Below, piece by piece: positions 1-8,374 of a DNA stretch of 23,543 nucleotides (positions within the stretch are counted from its first letter, which is position 1; every line of letters starts with the position of its first letter). A program made the position numbers and the translations under genes. This DNA comes from an uncultured Gammaproteobacteria bacterium. Lineage in GTDB: Bacteria > Pseudomonadota > Gammaproteobacteria > Rariloculales > Rariloculaceae. Location of the stretch: the NCBI GenBank assembly GCA_946887385.1, contig CAMPKU010000034.1:1-23543 (forward strand), given 5' to 3'. The notes beneath the pieces are model-generated. The model was not told the DNA's origin and did no database searches. It saw only the letters and a program-made list of their open reading frames with translations.

Positions 1-1808
1 CACTTCGCGAGGTTGCGCGGCTGATCGATGTCGCGGTCCTTCGCGAGGGCAACGTGATACGCAAGCAGCTGTAGCGGAATGTTCAATAGCAGCGCGTCGA
101 GCTCGGGCTCCGATTTCGGCACTTCGATGACCCCTTCGATGGCGGCCGGCAACGGCGTGCCCGGCTGAGTCACGGCGTACGTGGGCCCGCCGCGCGCTCG
201 GATCTCCGCGATCGTCGACAAGTTCTTCGCGTACAACTCGTCGCGCGGCAGCACTACGACGGTGGGCGTGTGCGCATCGATCAGCGCGAGCGGCCCATGC
301 TTGAGCTCGGAAGCGGGATACGCTTCGGCGTGCAGGTAGCTGATTTCTTTTAATTTGAGAGCGCCCTCCATGGCTACGGCGAGCCCGGCCGCACGGCCGA
401 CGAAGTACGCATTTCGGCTCGCGGCGATCGCCTTGGCGACCTCCGCGATCTGCTCCTCGCCCGCAAGGATTTCCTCGACTTGCCCCGGCAGCGCCGCGAG
501 CGCGGCGATGAGCCGTGCACCGCTCGCGGTAGAGAGATCGCGCAGACGCCCGAGATGGACCGCGAGCAGCGCGAACGCGACAGCCGTGCACGTGAACGTT
601 TTGGTCGCGACCACGGCGATCTCGGGGCCGGCGTGCAGGTAGATGCCGCGGCCGCACTCGCGTGCGATCGTGCTGCCGACGACGTTGACGATCCCGAGCA
701 CGCGGCCGCCTTTCCGCTTGACTTCCTGCACGGCCGCCAACGTGTCGAACGTCTCGCCGGATTGACTCACGGCCACGTACAGCGTGTCGTGCTCGATGAC
801 GGGATTGCGGTAGCGGAATTCCGACGCCGGCTCGGCGTGCGCCGGCAAGCGCGCAAGCTGCTCGATGAGTTGTGCCCCCATCAAGCCTGCGATGTGGGCC
901 GAGCCGCAGCCCAAGACCTTCACGCGCCGCACCTCGAGCAGCTCGCGTGCCGCGCCCTCGAGCCCGCCAAGATGCGCGGTCTGGAAGCGAGGCTCCAGGC
1001 GGCCGCTGAGCGTGCGGCGGATGGCGTCCGGCTGCTCGGCAATTTCCTTGCGCATGTAATGTGCGTGCTCGCCCTTGTCGAGCGCCTCCATCGCCCAGTC
1101 GATGGTCAACGGTGTCTTTTGCGTTGCGCCGCCCGTGAGCGTCGAGGTCTCGTATCCATCGGCGCGCAAGATCGCGAGCTCGCCGTCGTCGAGGTGCACG
1201 ATGCTGCGCGTGTGGCTCGCAAGCGCGGCGGCGTCGGACGCCACGAACATCTCGTCGTCGCCTACACCCAAGATCACGGGGCTGCCGTTGCGAGCGACGA
1301 CGATGGACTTCGGGTTCTCGGCGTCGAGCACTGCGAGACCGTACGTGCCCGTCACGAGCCGAAGCGCCGCGCGCACGCGGTCGTCGAGCCGCGCGTCGCC
1401 GGCCATCGCCGCGATCAAGTGAGCCAGCACCTCGGAGTCGGTTTGCGACTGGAACACCACCCCTTGAGCTTCGAAGCGCGCGCGCAGCTCCGCCGCGTTC
1501 TCGATGATGCCGTTGTGAACGATGGCGTAGCGGCTTGCGCTGTCGCTATGCGGATGCGCGTTCAAATCGCTCGGCTCGCCATGCGTGGCCCAGCGTGTAT
1601 GCGCGATCCCCGGAGCGCCGCGCAACTTGTCCGGCAGCCGGCTCTCTAGCTCGCGAACTTTTCCCTTGCACTTCAGCATTCGCAGTTTCCCGGCACGCGC
1701 GACGGCGAGCCCCGCCGAGTCGTAGCCGCGATACTCGAGCCGATGCAGTCCTTGCATGAGGATCGGCGCCGCGTCACGCGGGCCGATGTAGCCGACGATT
1801 CCACACAT
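1..1808 (-). CDS. glmS: Glutamine--fructose-6-phosphate aminotransferase (isomerizing), 3' end cut by window edge
   Basis: GlmS makes glucosamine-6-phosphate from fructose-6-phosphate and glutamine, the first step towards UDP-GlcNAc, in the cytoplasm. The protein opens MCGIVGYIG, so Cys2 becomes the N-terminal nucleophile of the class II glutamine amidotransferase domain. HTRWATHGEP and the HNGIIEN motif follow. The C-terminal half holds two SIS sugar-isomerase domains (CGSAHIAGLMGAQ, SQSGETFDTL, then VAMEGALKLKEISYLHAEAYPASELKHGP). The last visible residues, DQPRNLAK, match the end of E. coli GlmS, so only a few residues, or only the stop codon, lie outside the window. ATG at 1808 has GGGAGAG upstream. 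The small gene at 1824-2096 lies 15 nt upstream on the same strand, so the two are probably co-transcribed. No glmS ribozyme would be expected in a proteobacterium, and there is no room for one. Confidence 0.97.
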   Translation of the reverse strand, partial: MCGIVGYIGPRDAAPILMQGLHRLEYRGYDSAGLAVARAGKLRMLKCKGKVRELESRLPDKLRGAPGIAHTRWATHGEPSDLNAHPHSDSASRYAIVHNGIIENAAELRARFEAQGVVFQSQTDSEVLAHLIAAMAGDARLDDRVRAALRLVTGTYGLAVLDAENPKSIVVARNGSPVILGVGDDEMFVASDAAALASHTRSIVHLDDGELAILRADGYETSTLTGGATQKTPLTIDWAMEALDKGEHAHYMRKEIAEQPDAIRRTLSGRLEPRFQTAHLGGLEGAARELLEVRRVKVLGCGSAHIAGLMGAQLIEQLARLPAHAEPASEFRYRNPVIEHDTLYVAVSQSGETFDTLAAVQEVKRKGGRVLGIVNVVGSTIARECGRGIYLHAGPEIAVVATKTFTCTAVAFALLAVHLGRLRDLSTASGARLIAALAALPGQVEEILAGEEQIAEVAKAIAASRNAYFVGRAAGLAVAMEGALKLKEISYLHAEAYPASELKHGPLALIDAHTPTVVVLPRDELYAKNLSTIAEIRARGGPTYAVTQPGTPLPAAIEGVIEVPKSEPELDALLLNIPLQLLAYHVALAKDRDIDQPRNLAK

Positions 1809-1823
1809 TCGAGACTCTCCCGC

Positions 1824-2096
1824 TCAGCCGTAGATGATTCGCCGGATCTGGCGAGCCGTGAGCGGCGGCGCGCGGAAGCGCAATCGCTCGAGCTCGGACG
1901 CGAGCTGCGTGAAGATCGCATCGTTGGCCAAGCCCTGCGATTGCAGCGCGAGGTGCCTTCTGCGGATGAACGCCTCGGGCGTCTCCGCAAAAAAGCTCAG
2001 CACTTCGCCGACCAAATGCGTGGCTTCGGCCGCGCCCAACCGGCTCGTGCGAACGAGATGCGCGATTAACTCCCCCAGCTCGTCCGGATCCGACAT
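1824..2096 (-). CDS. Small helical protein of unknown function upstream of glmS
   Basis: This 90-residue protein begins MSDPDELGELIAHLVRTS and ends LTARQIRRIIYG. I do not recognise a named family. It has no signal peptide and no cysteines, and looks all-helical. Its C-terminal half is basic (FIRRRHLALQSQGL, then RQIRRIIYG), which would suit nucleic-acid binding, but that is only inference. The ATG at 2096 is preferred over an upstream extension to 2210 for two reasons: GAGAG lies about 4 nt before it, and the extension would run through the hairpin at 2139-2158 with an Ala-rich N-terminus that does not look coded. It ends 15 nt before glmS, which suggests co-transcription. That the ORF is real is likely; its role is unknown. 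Confidence 0.7.
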   Translation of the reverse strand: MSDPDELGELIAHLVRTSRLGAAEATHLVGEVLSFFAETPEAFIRRRHLALQSQGLANDAIFTQLASELERLRFRAPPLTARQIRRIIYG

Positions 2097-2138
2097 CGAG
2101 CTCTCAGTGTGATAGCAGAGCGCCAAGAACAGCATGAG

Positions 2139-2158
2139 TTTGCCCGAAACCGGGCAAA
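2139..2158. repeat. Perfect 8-bp hairpin in the gap upstream of the small glmS-linked gene
   Basis: TTTGCCCG and CGGGCAAA form perfect 8-bp arms around a 4-nt AAAC spacer. The hairpin lies in the 80-nt gap between the helical-repeat gene and the small gene. On neither strand is it followed by a T-run: the plus strand continues with A's and the minus strand has the T-run before the stem. It is therefore not a canonical intrinsic terminator. It could be a processing or attenuation stem, or a binding site. Confidence 0.55.
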
Positions 2159-2176
2159 AAATAGCGATAAAGCGGG

Positions 2177-4321
2177 TTAGCGGGGCAGCGGCGGCAGCGC
2201 CGGCGGCCACGCCCGGATACGGTCGACCGTCGTTTGCACGGAGCCGGAGCTCTCGCGGGCCGCTTCGATGACGCGTTCCGCTTGTTCGCGCAGCGCGGGA
2301 GTCGTCAGGTTCGCGTCGGCGATGGCAAGGGCCCTGCCAGGGTCGCGGTAGGCTAAACCTTGTACGAGCTGGAGCACCGCCTGCTGTCGCTCAGTATCGG
2401 ACGTGAACGCGCTCAACAATCCGAGGTCGAGATCGTTCGCAGTGAAGCCGGCGCCCGCGGCCACGAGCGCCGCGAGCGCGGCATCGCGAAGCGCACTTTG
2501 CGGCTGACGCAGCGTCCACTGGCGCGCCGCGAGCGGATCCTGCATGGACCACACGGCCACCGCGCTGCGGATACCGAGCGTGCGATCCTGCTCGGCAGGA
2601 CGATCGACAACCCATTGCACGGCGGCCGCGGGATTGTAGTTGGCCCAGTTCGTAACGACGACGTTGACGAGCCGTTGCATGTCGACGCTCGGCGCGATTG
2701 TTTCCAGCTCGTCGACGAGCCGTGCCGCGGCCGCACCGTCTTGCTGCGCGAGCATCGGCGCAACCGACATCGCAGCGCGCGCGTACAACGGCTGGCCGCG
2801 AAACTCACCGAGCCAGTCGACGGCGCGTTGCGGCTCGGTCTGCGCGAGTGTGTGGGCTACGCCCTGCACCCACGACTCCCGCGCCGCCTCGGGCACCTGC
2901 ACCGTATACGCGACTGCACGCTGCGGATCCTGCATCGCGAGCTGCTGGCCTAGTTGCTGGAACAGGGTTGGCGAGTGGTCGCGGCTGTTCGCGAGGAGCC
3001 AACGCATGGCGTTGTCAGGAGACCGCGACGACCAAATCGACACCACCGATGTCACGAGCTGATCGCGCAGCGGCACATCGTCGAGCGCGGCGACGCGGTT
3101 AGCGACGTCTTCCGCCCGGTCGTCGCGCTGGAGGCCGCTCATGACGGCTAATTGAAGAGCGCGCATCTGCTCGATCGGAGTGAGCTCGCGCGACAGCTCG
3201 AGGGCAAGGTCGAAGTTCTCTTCGGCGATGCCGCCGAGCACCGAGGGCACGAGCGCTTGCCGCTCGGGCAATGCGCGCGCCCAGGCGAGCGCTGCCGCAG
3301 CGTCGAGCTTGCCGTAGCTGCGAGCCACCTGCGATCCCAGCGTTTGTCGTTCGCGGCCCGCGGGCAACCGCTCGAAGTAGCGCGCCGCGGCGAGGGGGTC
3401 TCGCTCCGCGAGTTGCTGCAGCGCCGTCGCCTCCACGAGGCGGCGAAGCGCCGGCGACAAGTTCCCCGCGAGGCCGAGAAGCCGTTCGGGATCCGCGCGG
3501 GACAGCTCGGGGCCTGCGGCGCCAAACAGTGCAAGCTGCCGGGATTCGTCGATCGCGCGCAGGTGTGCGAACGCCCGCTCGGGAGCCGCGCGGGCCAATG
3601 CCCGCACGGCGGCCGCCTCCAACGCGAGCCCGAGCGGCTCGTCACGGACGTTCGCTATCAAGCCGAGCGCCCGGTCCGGATCGAGCTCTGCCCACTGCTG
3701 CGCCATGAGCGCCAGGGCAGACGGCGGTGCGGTTGCCGAGGCTTGCCAGGGCACCGGCGCCAGGCCGGCGCCGAAGGGCGGCACGATGCTCGCGATCGGC
3801 GCTCTCGAGTCGCGCGCCGCGAGGCGGGCAGCCACGCGCTCGAGCGCGGCCGCATCGTTGCCGAGCTCGACGATGAGCGCGAGGCCGATCGCCGCCGCAT
3901 CGTCTGCATCCTCGACGGCATCGAGCGCGGCGACGGACGCCGCGGGCGCCGTTTGCGCCCACGCGCTGTACACAGCGCCGAGCGCTGCGGTGCCGGCGCT
4001 CGTCTCGCGCGCGAGCCGCGCCGCGCGCGGCGCGTCGAGCTCAGCGTAGCGCTGGAGCAGTACGGCAAGGGTGAGGTCGCGGTCCGCCGACGCCGGCTGT
4101 GCCGCGGCGCTCCCGATCATGGCCGCGAGCTCCGCCGCACCGGCGTCGGCCAGGCGGCGATAGAAGTCACTGCGGGGCGCAGTCTCGGCCGGCCGCCTCG
4201 CGGGTCCGGTCGGCCGCTCGGCGCCGAGCTCCGGGGGTAGGGGTCGATCCGCCAGGAATAGCCACGCCGCGGCTCCGCCGAGCGCGATACCGAGAACCAA
4301 CGCGATCAGAGTGCGAGCCAT
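2177..4321 (-). CDS. Signal-anchored protein with about 15 tandem TPR-like helical repeats
   Basis: This 714-residue protein starts MARTLIALVLGIALGG, an N-terminal membrane anchor or signal peptide. A Pro-rich linker (about residues 25-50) follows, then helical repeats to near the C-terminus. About fifteen units of roughly 30-45 residues share a core like W-A-x-x-D-P-x-x-A-x-x-W. Examples are AQQWAELDPDRALGLI, LQQLAERDPLAAARYF, TNWANYNPAAAVQWV and AVWSMQDPLAARQWTL. The pattern resembles TPR, Sel1 or HEAT solenoids, so a periplasmic or membrane-bound scaffold role is inferred. No catalytic motif is visible. The ATG at 4321 has AGGGG about 8 nt upstream and directly precedes the hydrophobic segment; a start 18 nt further upstream is less likely. 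It is divergent from the acyl-CoA dehydrogenase gene and 80 nt from the next gene on its strand. Confidence 0.85.
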   Translation of the reverse strand: MARTLIALVLGIALGGAAAWLFLADRPLPPELGAERPTGPARRPAETAPRSDFYRRLADAGAAELAAMIGSAAAQPASADRDLTLAVLLQRYAELDAPRAARLARETSAGTAALGAVYSAWAQTAPAASVAALDAVEDADDAAAIGLALIVELGNDAAALERVAARLAARDSRAPIASIVPPFGAGLAPVPWQASATAPPSALALMAQQWAELDPDRALGLIANVRDEPLGLALEAAAVRALARAAPERAFAHLRAIDESRQLALFGAAGPELSRADPERLLGLAGNLSPALRRLVEATALQQLAERDPLAAARYFERLPAGRERQTLGSQVARSYGKLDAAAALAWARALPERQALVPSVLGGIAEENFDLALELSRELTPIEQMRALQLAVMSGLQRDDRAEDVANRVAALDDVPLRDQLVTSVVSIWSSRSPDNAMRWLLANSRDHSPTLFQQLGQQLAMQDPQRAVAYTVQVPEAARESWVQGVAHTLAQTEPQRAVDWLGEFRGQPLYARAAMSVAPMLAQQDGAAAARLVDELETIAPSVDMQRLVNVVVTNWANYNPAAAVQWVVDRPAEQDRTLGIRSAVAVWSMQDPLAARQWTLRQPQSALRDAALAALVAAGAGFTANDLDLGLLSAFTSDTERQQAVLQLVQGLAYRDPGRALAIADANLTTPALREQAERVIEAARESSGSVQTTVDRIRAWPPALPPLPR

Positions 4322-4406
4322 CGGTGATCCCCTGTTCACGGCGGCCGAATCCTGACACCCCTCGCGCCGATGTTACGCTTGGCGCACGCCTTCAGACCAT
4401 GCCTGC

Positions 4407-5558
4407 ATGACCACCGACTTTGCCGACATTCGCGACGCCGTGGCGCGCCTGTGCGCCGACTTCCCGGGCCGCTATTGGCGCGAGAAGGATCGCGCCCGCG
4501 CGTATCCGCAGGATTTCGTCGCGGCACTGTCGGCCGCGGGCTATCTGGCCATCCTGATCCCCGAGCAGTACGGCGGCTCGGGGCTCGGCATCGAAGCCGC
4601 GAGCGCCGTGCTCGAGCAGATCCACTCAAGCGGCTGCAACGGCGCGGCGTGCCACGCGCAGATGTACACGATGGGCACGCTGCTGAAGCACGGCAGCGAC
4701 GCGCAGAAGGATGAATATTTACCGCAGATCGCTGCAGGCACGCTGCGCCTTCAGGCGTTCGGCGTCACCGAGCCCGGTAGCGGCACGGACACCACGCGCA
4801 TTCGAACCACGGCCGTGCGCGACGGCGACGTCTACCGCATCAACGGCCAAAAGGTGTTCATCTCGCGGGCGGAGTACTCCGATCTCATGCTGCTGCTCGT
4901 GCGCACCACGCTGCGCGAGCAGGCCGCGAAGCCCACGGACGGCCTATCGGTGTTCCTCGTGGATTTGCGCGAGGCCGTCGATCGCGGTCTCACGATCAAG
5001 CCGCTTGCCACGATGATGAACCACGGGACGACGGAGCTGTATTTCGACAACCTGGCCGTGCCGGCGCGTAATCTCGTCGGCGAAGAGGGCAAGGGGTTCG
5101 GCTATATCTTGAGCAGCATGAACGCCGAGCGGATCTTGATCGCCTCGGAGTGCATCGGCGACGCGCGCTGGTTCGTGGCCAAGGCGGCCGCATACGCCAA
5201 GGAGCGGCAAGTCTTCGGCCGGCCGATCGGCCAGAATCAGGGCGTGCAGTTCCCAATCGCACGCGCTCACGTGCAAACCGAAGCCGCAGCACTCATGGTG
5301 GCGAAGGCGGCCGCCCTGTTCGATGCCGGCGAGAAGTGCGGCGCCGAGGCCAACATGGCGAAGATGCTCGCCGCCGACGCCTCGAAAGAGGCCGCCGACG
5401 TCTGCATTCAGACTCATGGCGGCTACGGCTTCGCCGAGGAGTACGACATCGAGCGCAAATTCCGCGAAACGCGGCTCTATCAGGTGGCGCCGGTATCCAC
5501 GAACCTGATTCTGTCGTACGTCGGCACGCACGTGCTGGGCATGCCGAAGTCGTTCTGA
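4407..5558 (+). CDS. Acyl-CoA dehydrogenase with the catalytic Glu in the IVD/LCAD position
   Basis: This is a 383-residue FAD enzyme of the acyl-CoA dehydrogenase family, which oxidises an acyl-CoA to the 2-enoyl-CoA in the cytoplasm and passes electrons to ETF. An N-terminal helical domain ends near LPEQYGGSG-like IPEQYGGSGLGIEAA. The middle beta domain has FGVTEPGSGTDTTRI (residues 118-132). The C-terminal helical domain has RQVFGRPIGQNQGVQFPIA and THGGYGFAEEYDIER. Where medium-chain enzymes carry the catalytic Glu (YEGT), this protein has VAPVS, with Pro362 in place. A Glu does occur in SSMNAERILIA (Glu241), the position used by isovaleryl- and long-chain acyl-CoA dehydrogenases. The substrate is unknown. 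No strong ribosome binding site is visible. A weak promoter candidate, CTGACA (4352) with TACGCT (4374), precedes it in the 85-nt divergent gap. Confidence 0.93.
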   Translation: MTTDFADIRDAVARLCADFPGRYWREKDRARAYPQDFVAALSAAGYLAILIPEQYGGSGLGIEAASAVLEQIHSSGCNGAACHAQMYTMGTLLKHGSDAQKDEYLPQIAAGTLRLQAFGVTEPGSGTDTTRIRTTAVRDGDVYRINGQKVFISRAEYSDLMLLLVRTTLREQAAKPTDGLSVFLVDLREAVDRGLTIKPLATMMNHGTTELYFDNLAVPARNLVGEEGKGFGYILSSMNAERILIASECIGDARWFVAKAAAYAKERQVFGRPIGQNQGVQFPIARAHVQTEAAALMVAKAAALFDAGEKCGAEANMAKMLAADASKEAADVCIQTHGGYGFAEEYDIERKFRETRLYQVAPVSTNLILSYVGTHVLGMPKSF

Positions 5559-5594
5559 GCCGCGGAGGTTTTTCGGCCCGGCGCTCGAGGCGCA

Positions 5595-5623
5595 TTGTGG
5601 GCAACTTCGGTGCCTGCTACTTT
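5595..5623 (+). promoter_or_regulatory. Candidate sigma-70 promoter with extended -10 before the flavoprotein gene
   Basis: TTGTGG (5595-5600) and TACTTT (5618-5623) are separated by 17 nt. TGC directly before the -10 box gives the extended -10 pattern TGN. Each hexamer matches the consensus at only about three positions, but spacing and place are suitable: 50 nt before the ATG at 5674, inside the 115-nt gap after the acyl-CoA dehydrogenase gene. It could allow separate expression of the redox set. Confidence 0.35.
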
Positions 5624-5673
5624 GGCCTTGGCGATGGGCTGGCCTGTTGACGATTCCGGGGGGCGTACGCGAC

Positions 5674-7749
5674 ATGGCGAAAAAGAACAACACCGAGCAA
5701 GGCGAGCCGAAGCTTCCCGACGACCACGGCGTCAGCCGCCGCGATCTGCTGAAGTCCAGTGCCGCCGTAGGCCTAGGCGCCGCGGTGCTGCTCGACGCAG
5801 GCGATGCGGAAGCGCAACGCCGCGCGGCGGGCGGATCCTGGGACTACGACGTCGACGTCGTCGTCGCGGGCGGCGGTTGCGCCGGCATTACGGCCGCGAT
5901 CCGTGCGCGCGATCTTGGCTGCACGGTGCTCGTCGTGGACCAGAATTTCGATCTCGGCGGGCGCATGCTGCATAGCGGCTCGTTCGTGTCGCTCGGCGGC
6001 GGCGATCCCGTGCAGGTTCGCGACACGAAAGGCGAGAGCGACAAGGAAGGATTCATCAAGAGCGCGCCCGTCGAGAGCCCGCAGGAGCTCGACGACAGCG
6101 TGGAATTGCTGTTCACGGACATCACCGATTGGTCCGTCTTGAACCGCCGCGGCGAGACGCCGTACCGCTACAACGAGCGCGAGCTGGTGCGCGCGTGGGC
6201 GGAGAACTGCCCTGCGACGCGCCAGTTCCTGATCGACAACTATGTGCGCTTCGGCCGCATCAACGGCACGCACGAGGGCGGCGGTATGTCGCGCGCGCGC
6301 GGCTGCGTGGCGTTCTTGATGCTCGGCGACAAAACCGACATCAAAGCCGGCACGATCACGGCGGAGGATGCCGGCGTCGCCGATCGCGAGCGGACGAGCC
6401 CGTTCGCGCCCGTGCAGATGAACATCGCCAGCCGCTTCGTTGCGGACGGCGCCGTGAGCAACGGAGTGGCGCTGTCGCGCTCGCTCGAGTTCTCGGCGCG
6501 CGAGAAGGGCGTGCAGTTCATGCTGTTCCGCAAGTTCACGGAGCTCGTGCGCGAGCAGCCGTTCGCGGGCCGCATCCTCGGCATCACCGCGGAGTACTCG
6601 CCCCGCCAGCACCCCGAAACCGGCGAGCTGCTCAGGAGCTTTTGGCGCAACGGCAACGTGGAAGAAACGCGCCCCACCATCCGCATTCGCGCGCGCAAGG
6701 CCGTGGTGCTCGCGAGCGGCGGCCACTCCGGTAACCCGCAAGTGCGCAGCATGTTCTATCCCGCCATGCGCGAGCCGGCGTTTCCGACGAGCGGCCTCGC
6801 GTTGCAAGGCCCCAATGGGCAGGACGCGAGCGCGCTGATCGCGGGTCTCAAAGTCGGCGCCAACCTGGCGGGTATGCAGCAGAACTTGGGTTCGGCGGCC
6901 ACGTTCCATCTCTCGACGCGGCTCGGCACGCGCGATGCGTACACCGACATGATGCCGGGCCACCCCACCTTCGGCTTTCGCGGCTCGGCCGGCGTCAATG
7001 TCGGCACGGCCGGCTTCGAGGAGTTCATCGCGGTGAACCAGGTGGGCAAGCGCTTCTTCAACGAAGTGCGGCTGCCGAGGCGCGGCGGCGGCGGTCAGTA
7101 TCCGGGCGGCGGCGTCGCGCCGCACAGCGGCATCGAGCACAAGCCCACGGATTGGCGCAACTGCCGGCACGAATGGGTGCGCGAAATGTACACCTACGAC
7201 CATGGCTGCGATGCGGCGCTGGCCATCAACGAAGGCTCGCAGCCGCCGCATTACTACTCGGGGCCGCTCTGGGCGATCTTCGATCAAGAGGCCGTCGAGC
7301 GCGCCGAGTGGGAGCTGCGTTTCCCTTACGTCGCCGACAACGGCTACTACTTCAAGGCCGACACGATCGAGGAGCTTGCAGCGAAGATCGAGAAGGGCCA
7401 CGAGTTCCAACGCATGCCGCTGAAATACCTGGCCGAGACGGTTGCCAAGTGGAACGGCTACGTCGATGCCGGCAAAGACCCCGATTTCGAGCGCGAAGGC
7501 GATGCGCCGATGCACCGCGTCGCGCGGCCGCCGTTCCACGCGCTCGCCATCATGGTGGTTTGGCACGATTCGTACGGCGGCTTGCGCGTGAACGGCAAGC
7601 AGCAAGTCATCGACATGCACGGCGAAGTCATCCCGGGCCTCTATGCCGGCGGCGAAGCCGTGGGCGGGTTCCAAAAGCATGGGCTCGGCAAGGGCCACGT
7701 GCACGGCTTCATCGCCGGCACGAACGCGGCCGCGGAGCCGGCCGCTTAG
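5674..7749 (+). CDS. Tat-exported FAD-dependent dehydrogenase (fumarate reductase/3-ketosteroid dehydrogenase superfamily)
   Basis: This 691-residue flavoprotein should act in the periplasm. Residues 21-27, SRRDLLK, are a twin-arginine motif, followed by a hydrophobic stretch (SSAAVGLGAAVLL) and a likely cleavage site near DAEAQ. The Rossmann FAD site is VVVAGGGCAGITAAIRA (about residues 62-78), with an acidic residue at the second strand end (VLVVDQN) and GGRM. The C-terminal FAD-contacting block is GLYAGGEAVGG and then a Gly/His-rich GKGHVHGFIAGTNAA, as in the FAD_binding_2 superfamily. The reaction and substrate cannot be read from sequence: fumarate reductases, urocanate reductases and ketosteroid dehydrogenases share this fold. 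ATG at 5674 is chosen because it follows a G-rich GGGGGG tract; a TTG at 5647 is less likely. A small beta-domain gene starts 7 nt after its stop and a cytochrome c gene follows, suggesting a shared electron route. Confidence 0.9.
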   Translation: MAKKNNTEQGEPKLPDDHGVSRRDLLKSSAAVGLGAAVLLDAGDAEAQRRAAGGSWDYDVDVVVAGGGCAGITAAIRARDLGCTVLVVDQNFDLGGRMLHSGSFVSLGGGDPVQVRDTKGESDKEGFIKSAPVESPQELDDSVELLFTDITDWSVLNRRGETPYRYNERELVRAWAENCPATRQFLIDNYVRFGRINGTHEGGGMSRARGCVAFLMLGDKTDIKAGTITAEDAGVADRERTSPFAPVQMNIASRFVADGAVSNGVALSRSLEFSAREKGVQFMLFRKFTELVREQPFAGRILGITAEYSPRQHPETGELLRSFWRNGNVEETRPTIRIRARKAVVLASGGHSGNPQVRSMFYPAMREPAFPTSGLALQGPNGQDASALIAGLKVGANLAGMQQNLGSAATFHLSTRLGTRDAYTDMMPGHPTFGFRGSAGVNVGTAGFEEFIAVNQVGKRFFNEVRLPRRGGGGQYPGGGVAPHSGIEHKPTDWRNCRHEWVREMYTYDHGCDAALAINEGSQPPHYYSGPLWAIFDQEAVERAEWELRFPYVADNGYYFKADTIEELAAKIEKGHEFQRMPLKYLAETVAKWNGYVDAGKDPDFEREGDAPMHRVARPPFHALAIMVVWHDSYGGLRVNGKQQVIDMHGEVIPGLYAGGEAVGGFQKHGLGKGHVHGFIAGTNAAAEPAA

Positions 7750-7756
7750 GCGCGCG

Positions 7757-8374
7757 ATGGAGCCGCACGGTACGCGCATCGTCGTCTGGGATGTGCCGAC
7801 CGCCATCGAATGCGGCGCTCCGTTTCATGTGAAGGTGGGCGTCAAGTGCGCGGAGGAGTGCGGCGCTGCATCGCGGCACGTCGAGATTCGCGACGAGCAG
7901 GGCACGGTTATCGGCTCCGGTGCCGTCGGTGACGTGCCTTCGGCAGGCACCGAAGCGCTCTACTATGCCGAGATCGAGCTGCGCGCGCCGAGCCACGCAG
8001 GATTGCACGCTTGGCAAGCGTGCGTGGCCGATCTGCTAGACGTGGGCACGCGCCGCGTCACGCATGCGGGCACGCGCGCGCCGTTTCAGGTTCGGGCCGT
8101 GCCGGCGCCCGACTATCTGTTGAAAGTCGTGGCCGTCGACGCGCGGAGCCGTTTGCCGATTCCGGGTGCTCGAGTGGTCGTGCACCCGTACCGCGCGCTC
8201 ACGAATGTGGACGGCGTGGCCGAGCTCCGCGTGCCGAAGGGCGCCTACCGTCTTTTCGTGTCGGGCCGCGATCGCTTTCCGTTCCGCAGCGAAGGCGCGA
8301 TCGATGCAGACCTCACGATCGAGGCGGAGCTCGACGAAGACCTCGGCCCGAGCGACGCAGAGCTTTGGTCCTGA
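7757..8374 (+). CDS. Two-domain beta protein with C-terminal carboxypeptidase-regulatory/transthyretin-like domain
   Basis: This 205-residue protein starts MEPHGTRIVVWDVP. Residues 1-110 look like an immunoglobulin-like beta sandwich (APFHVKVGVKC, then a HVEIRDEQG hairpin). After the linker VRAVPAPDYLL, the second half reads KVVAVDARSRLPIPGARV, then TNVDGVAELRVPKGAY, the typical pattern of carboxypeptidase-regulatory-like (transthyretin-fold) domains. No signal peptide or membrane segment is evident, which is odd between two exported proteins unless the true location is cytoplasmic. Cys residues cluster at KCAEEC. The start lies 7 nt after the flavoprotein stop, and the 3' end overlaps the likely start of the cytochrome gene, so translation is probably coupled. 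A chaperone or docking role for the flavoprotein is conceivable, but nothing in the sequence proves it. Confidence 0.8.
   Translation: MEPHGTRIVVWDVPTAIECGAPFHVKVGVKCAEECGAASRHVEIRDEQGTVIGSGAVGDVPSAGTEALYYAEIELRAPSHAGLHAWQACVADLLDVGTRRVTHAGTRAPFQVRAVPAPDYLLKVVAVDARSRLPIPGARVVVHPYRALTNVDGVAELRVPKGAYRLFVSGRDRFPFRSEGAIDADLTIEAELDEDLGPSDAELWS

Noticed and set aside
2139..2158. Intrinsic terminator for the helical-repeat gene
   Set aside because: The stem is perfect, but the T-run lies before it on the minus strand and there is none after it on either strand.
3152..4240. A 362-codon plus-strand frame opposite the helical-repeat gene
   Set aside because: Its composition is Arg/Ala/Gly-rich without motifs, while the minus frame shows regular repeats and a membrane anchor.
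5674..7749. Firm naming as 3-ketosteroid delta-1-dehydrogenase, fumarate reductase or urocanate reductase
   Set aside because: Only the shared FAD-binding fold can be read. No substrate-defining residues could be assigned with confidence.
5773..7806. A 677-codon open frame on the minus strand opposite the flavoprotein gene
   Set aside because: The plus-strand frame has a Tat signal, FAD motifs and an upstream G-rich site. The minus frame is rich in Arg, Ala and His with no recognisable domain, as expected of an antisense shadow in GC-rich DNA.
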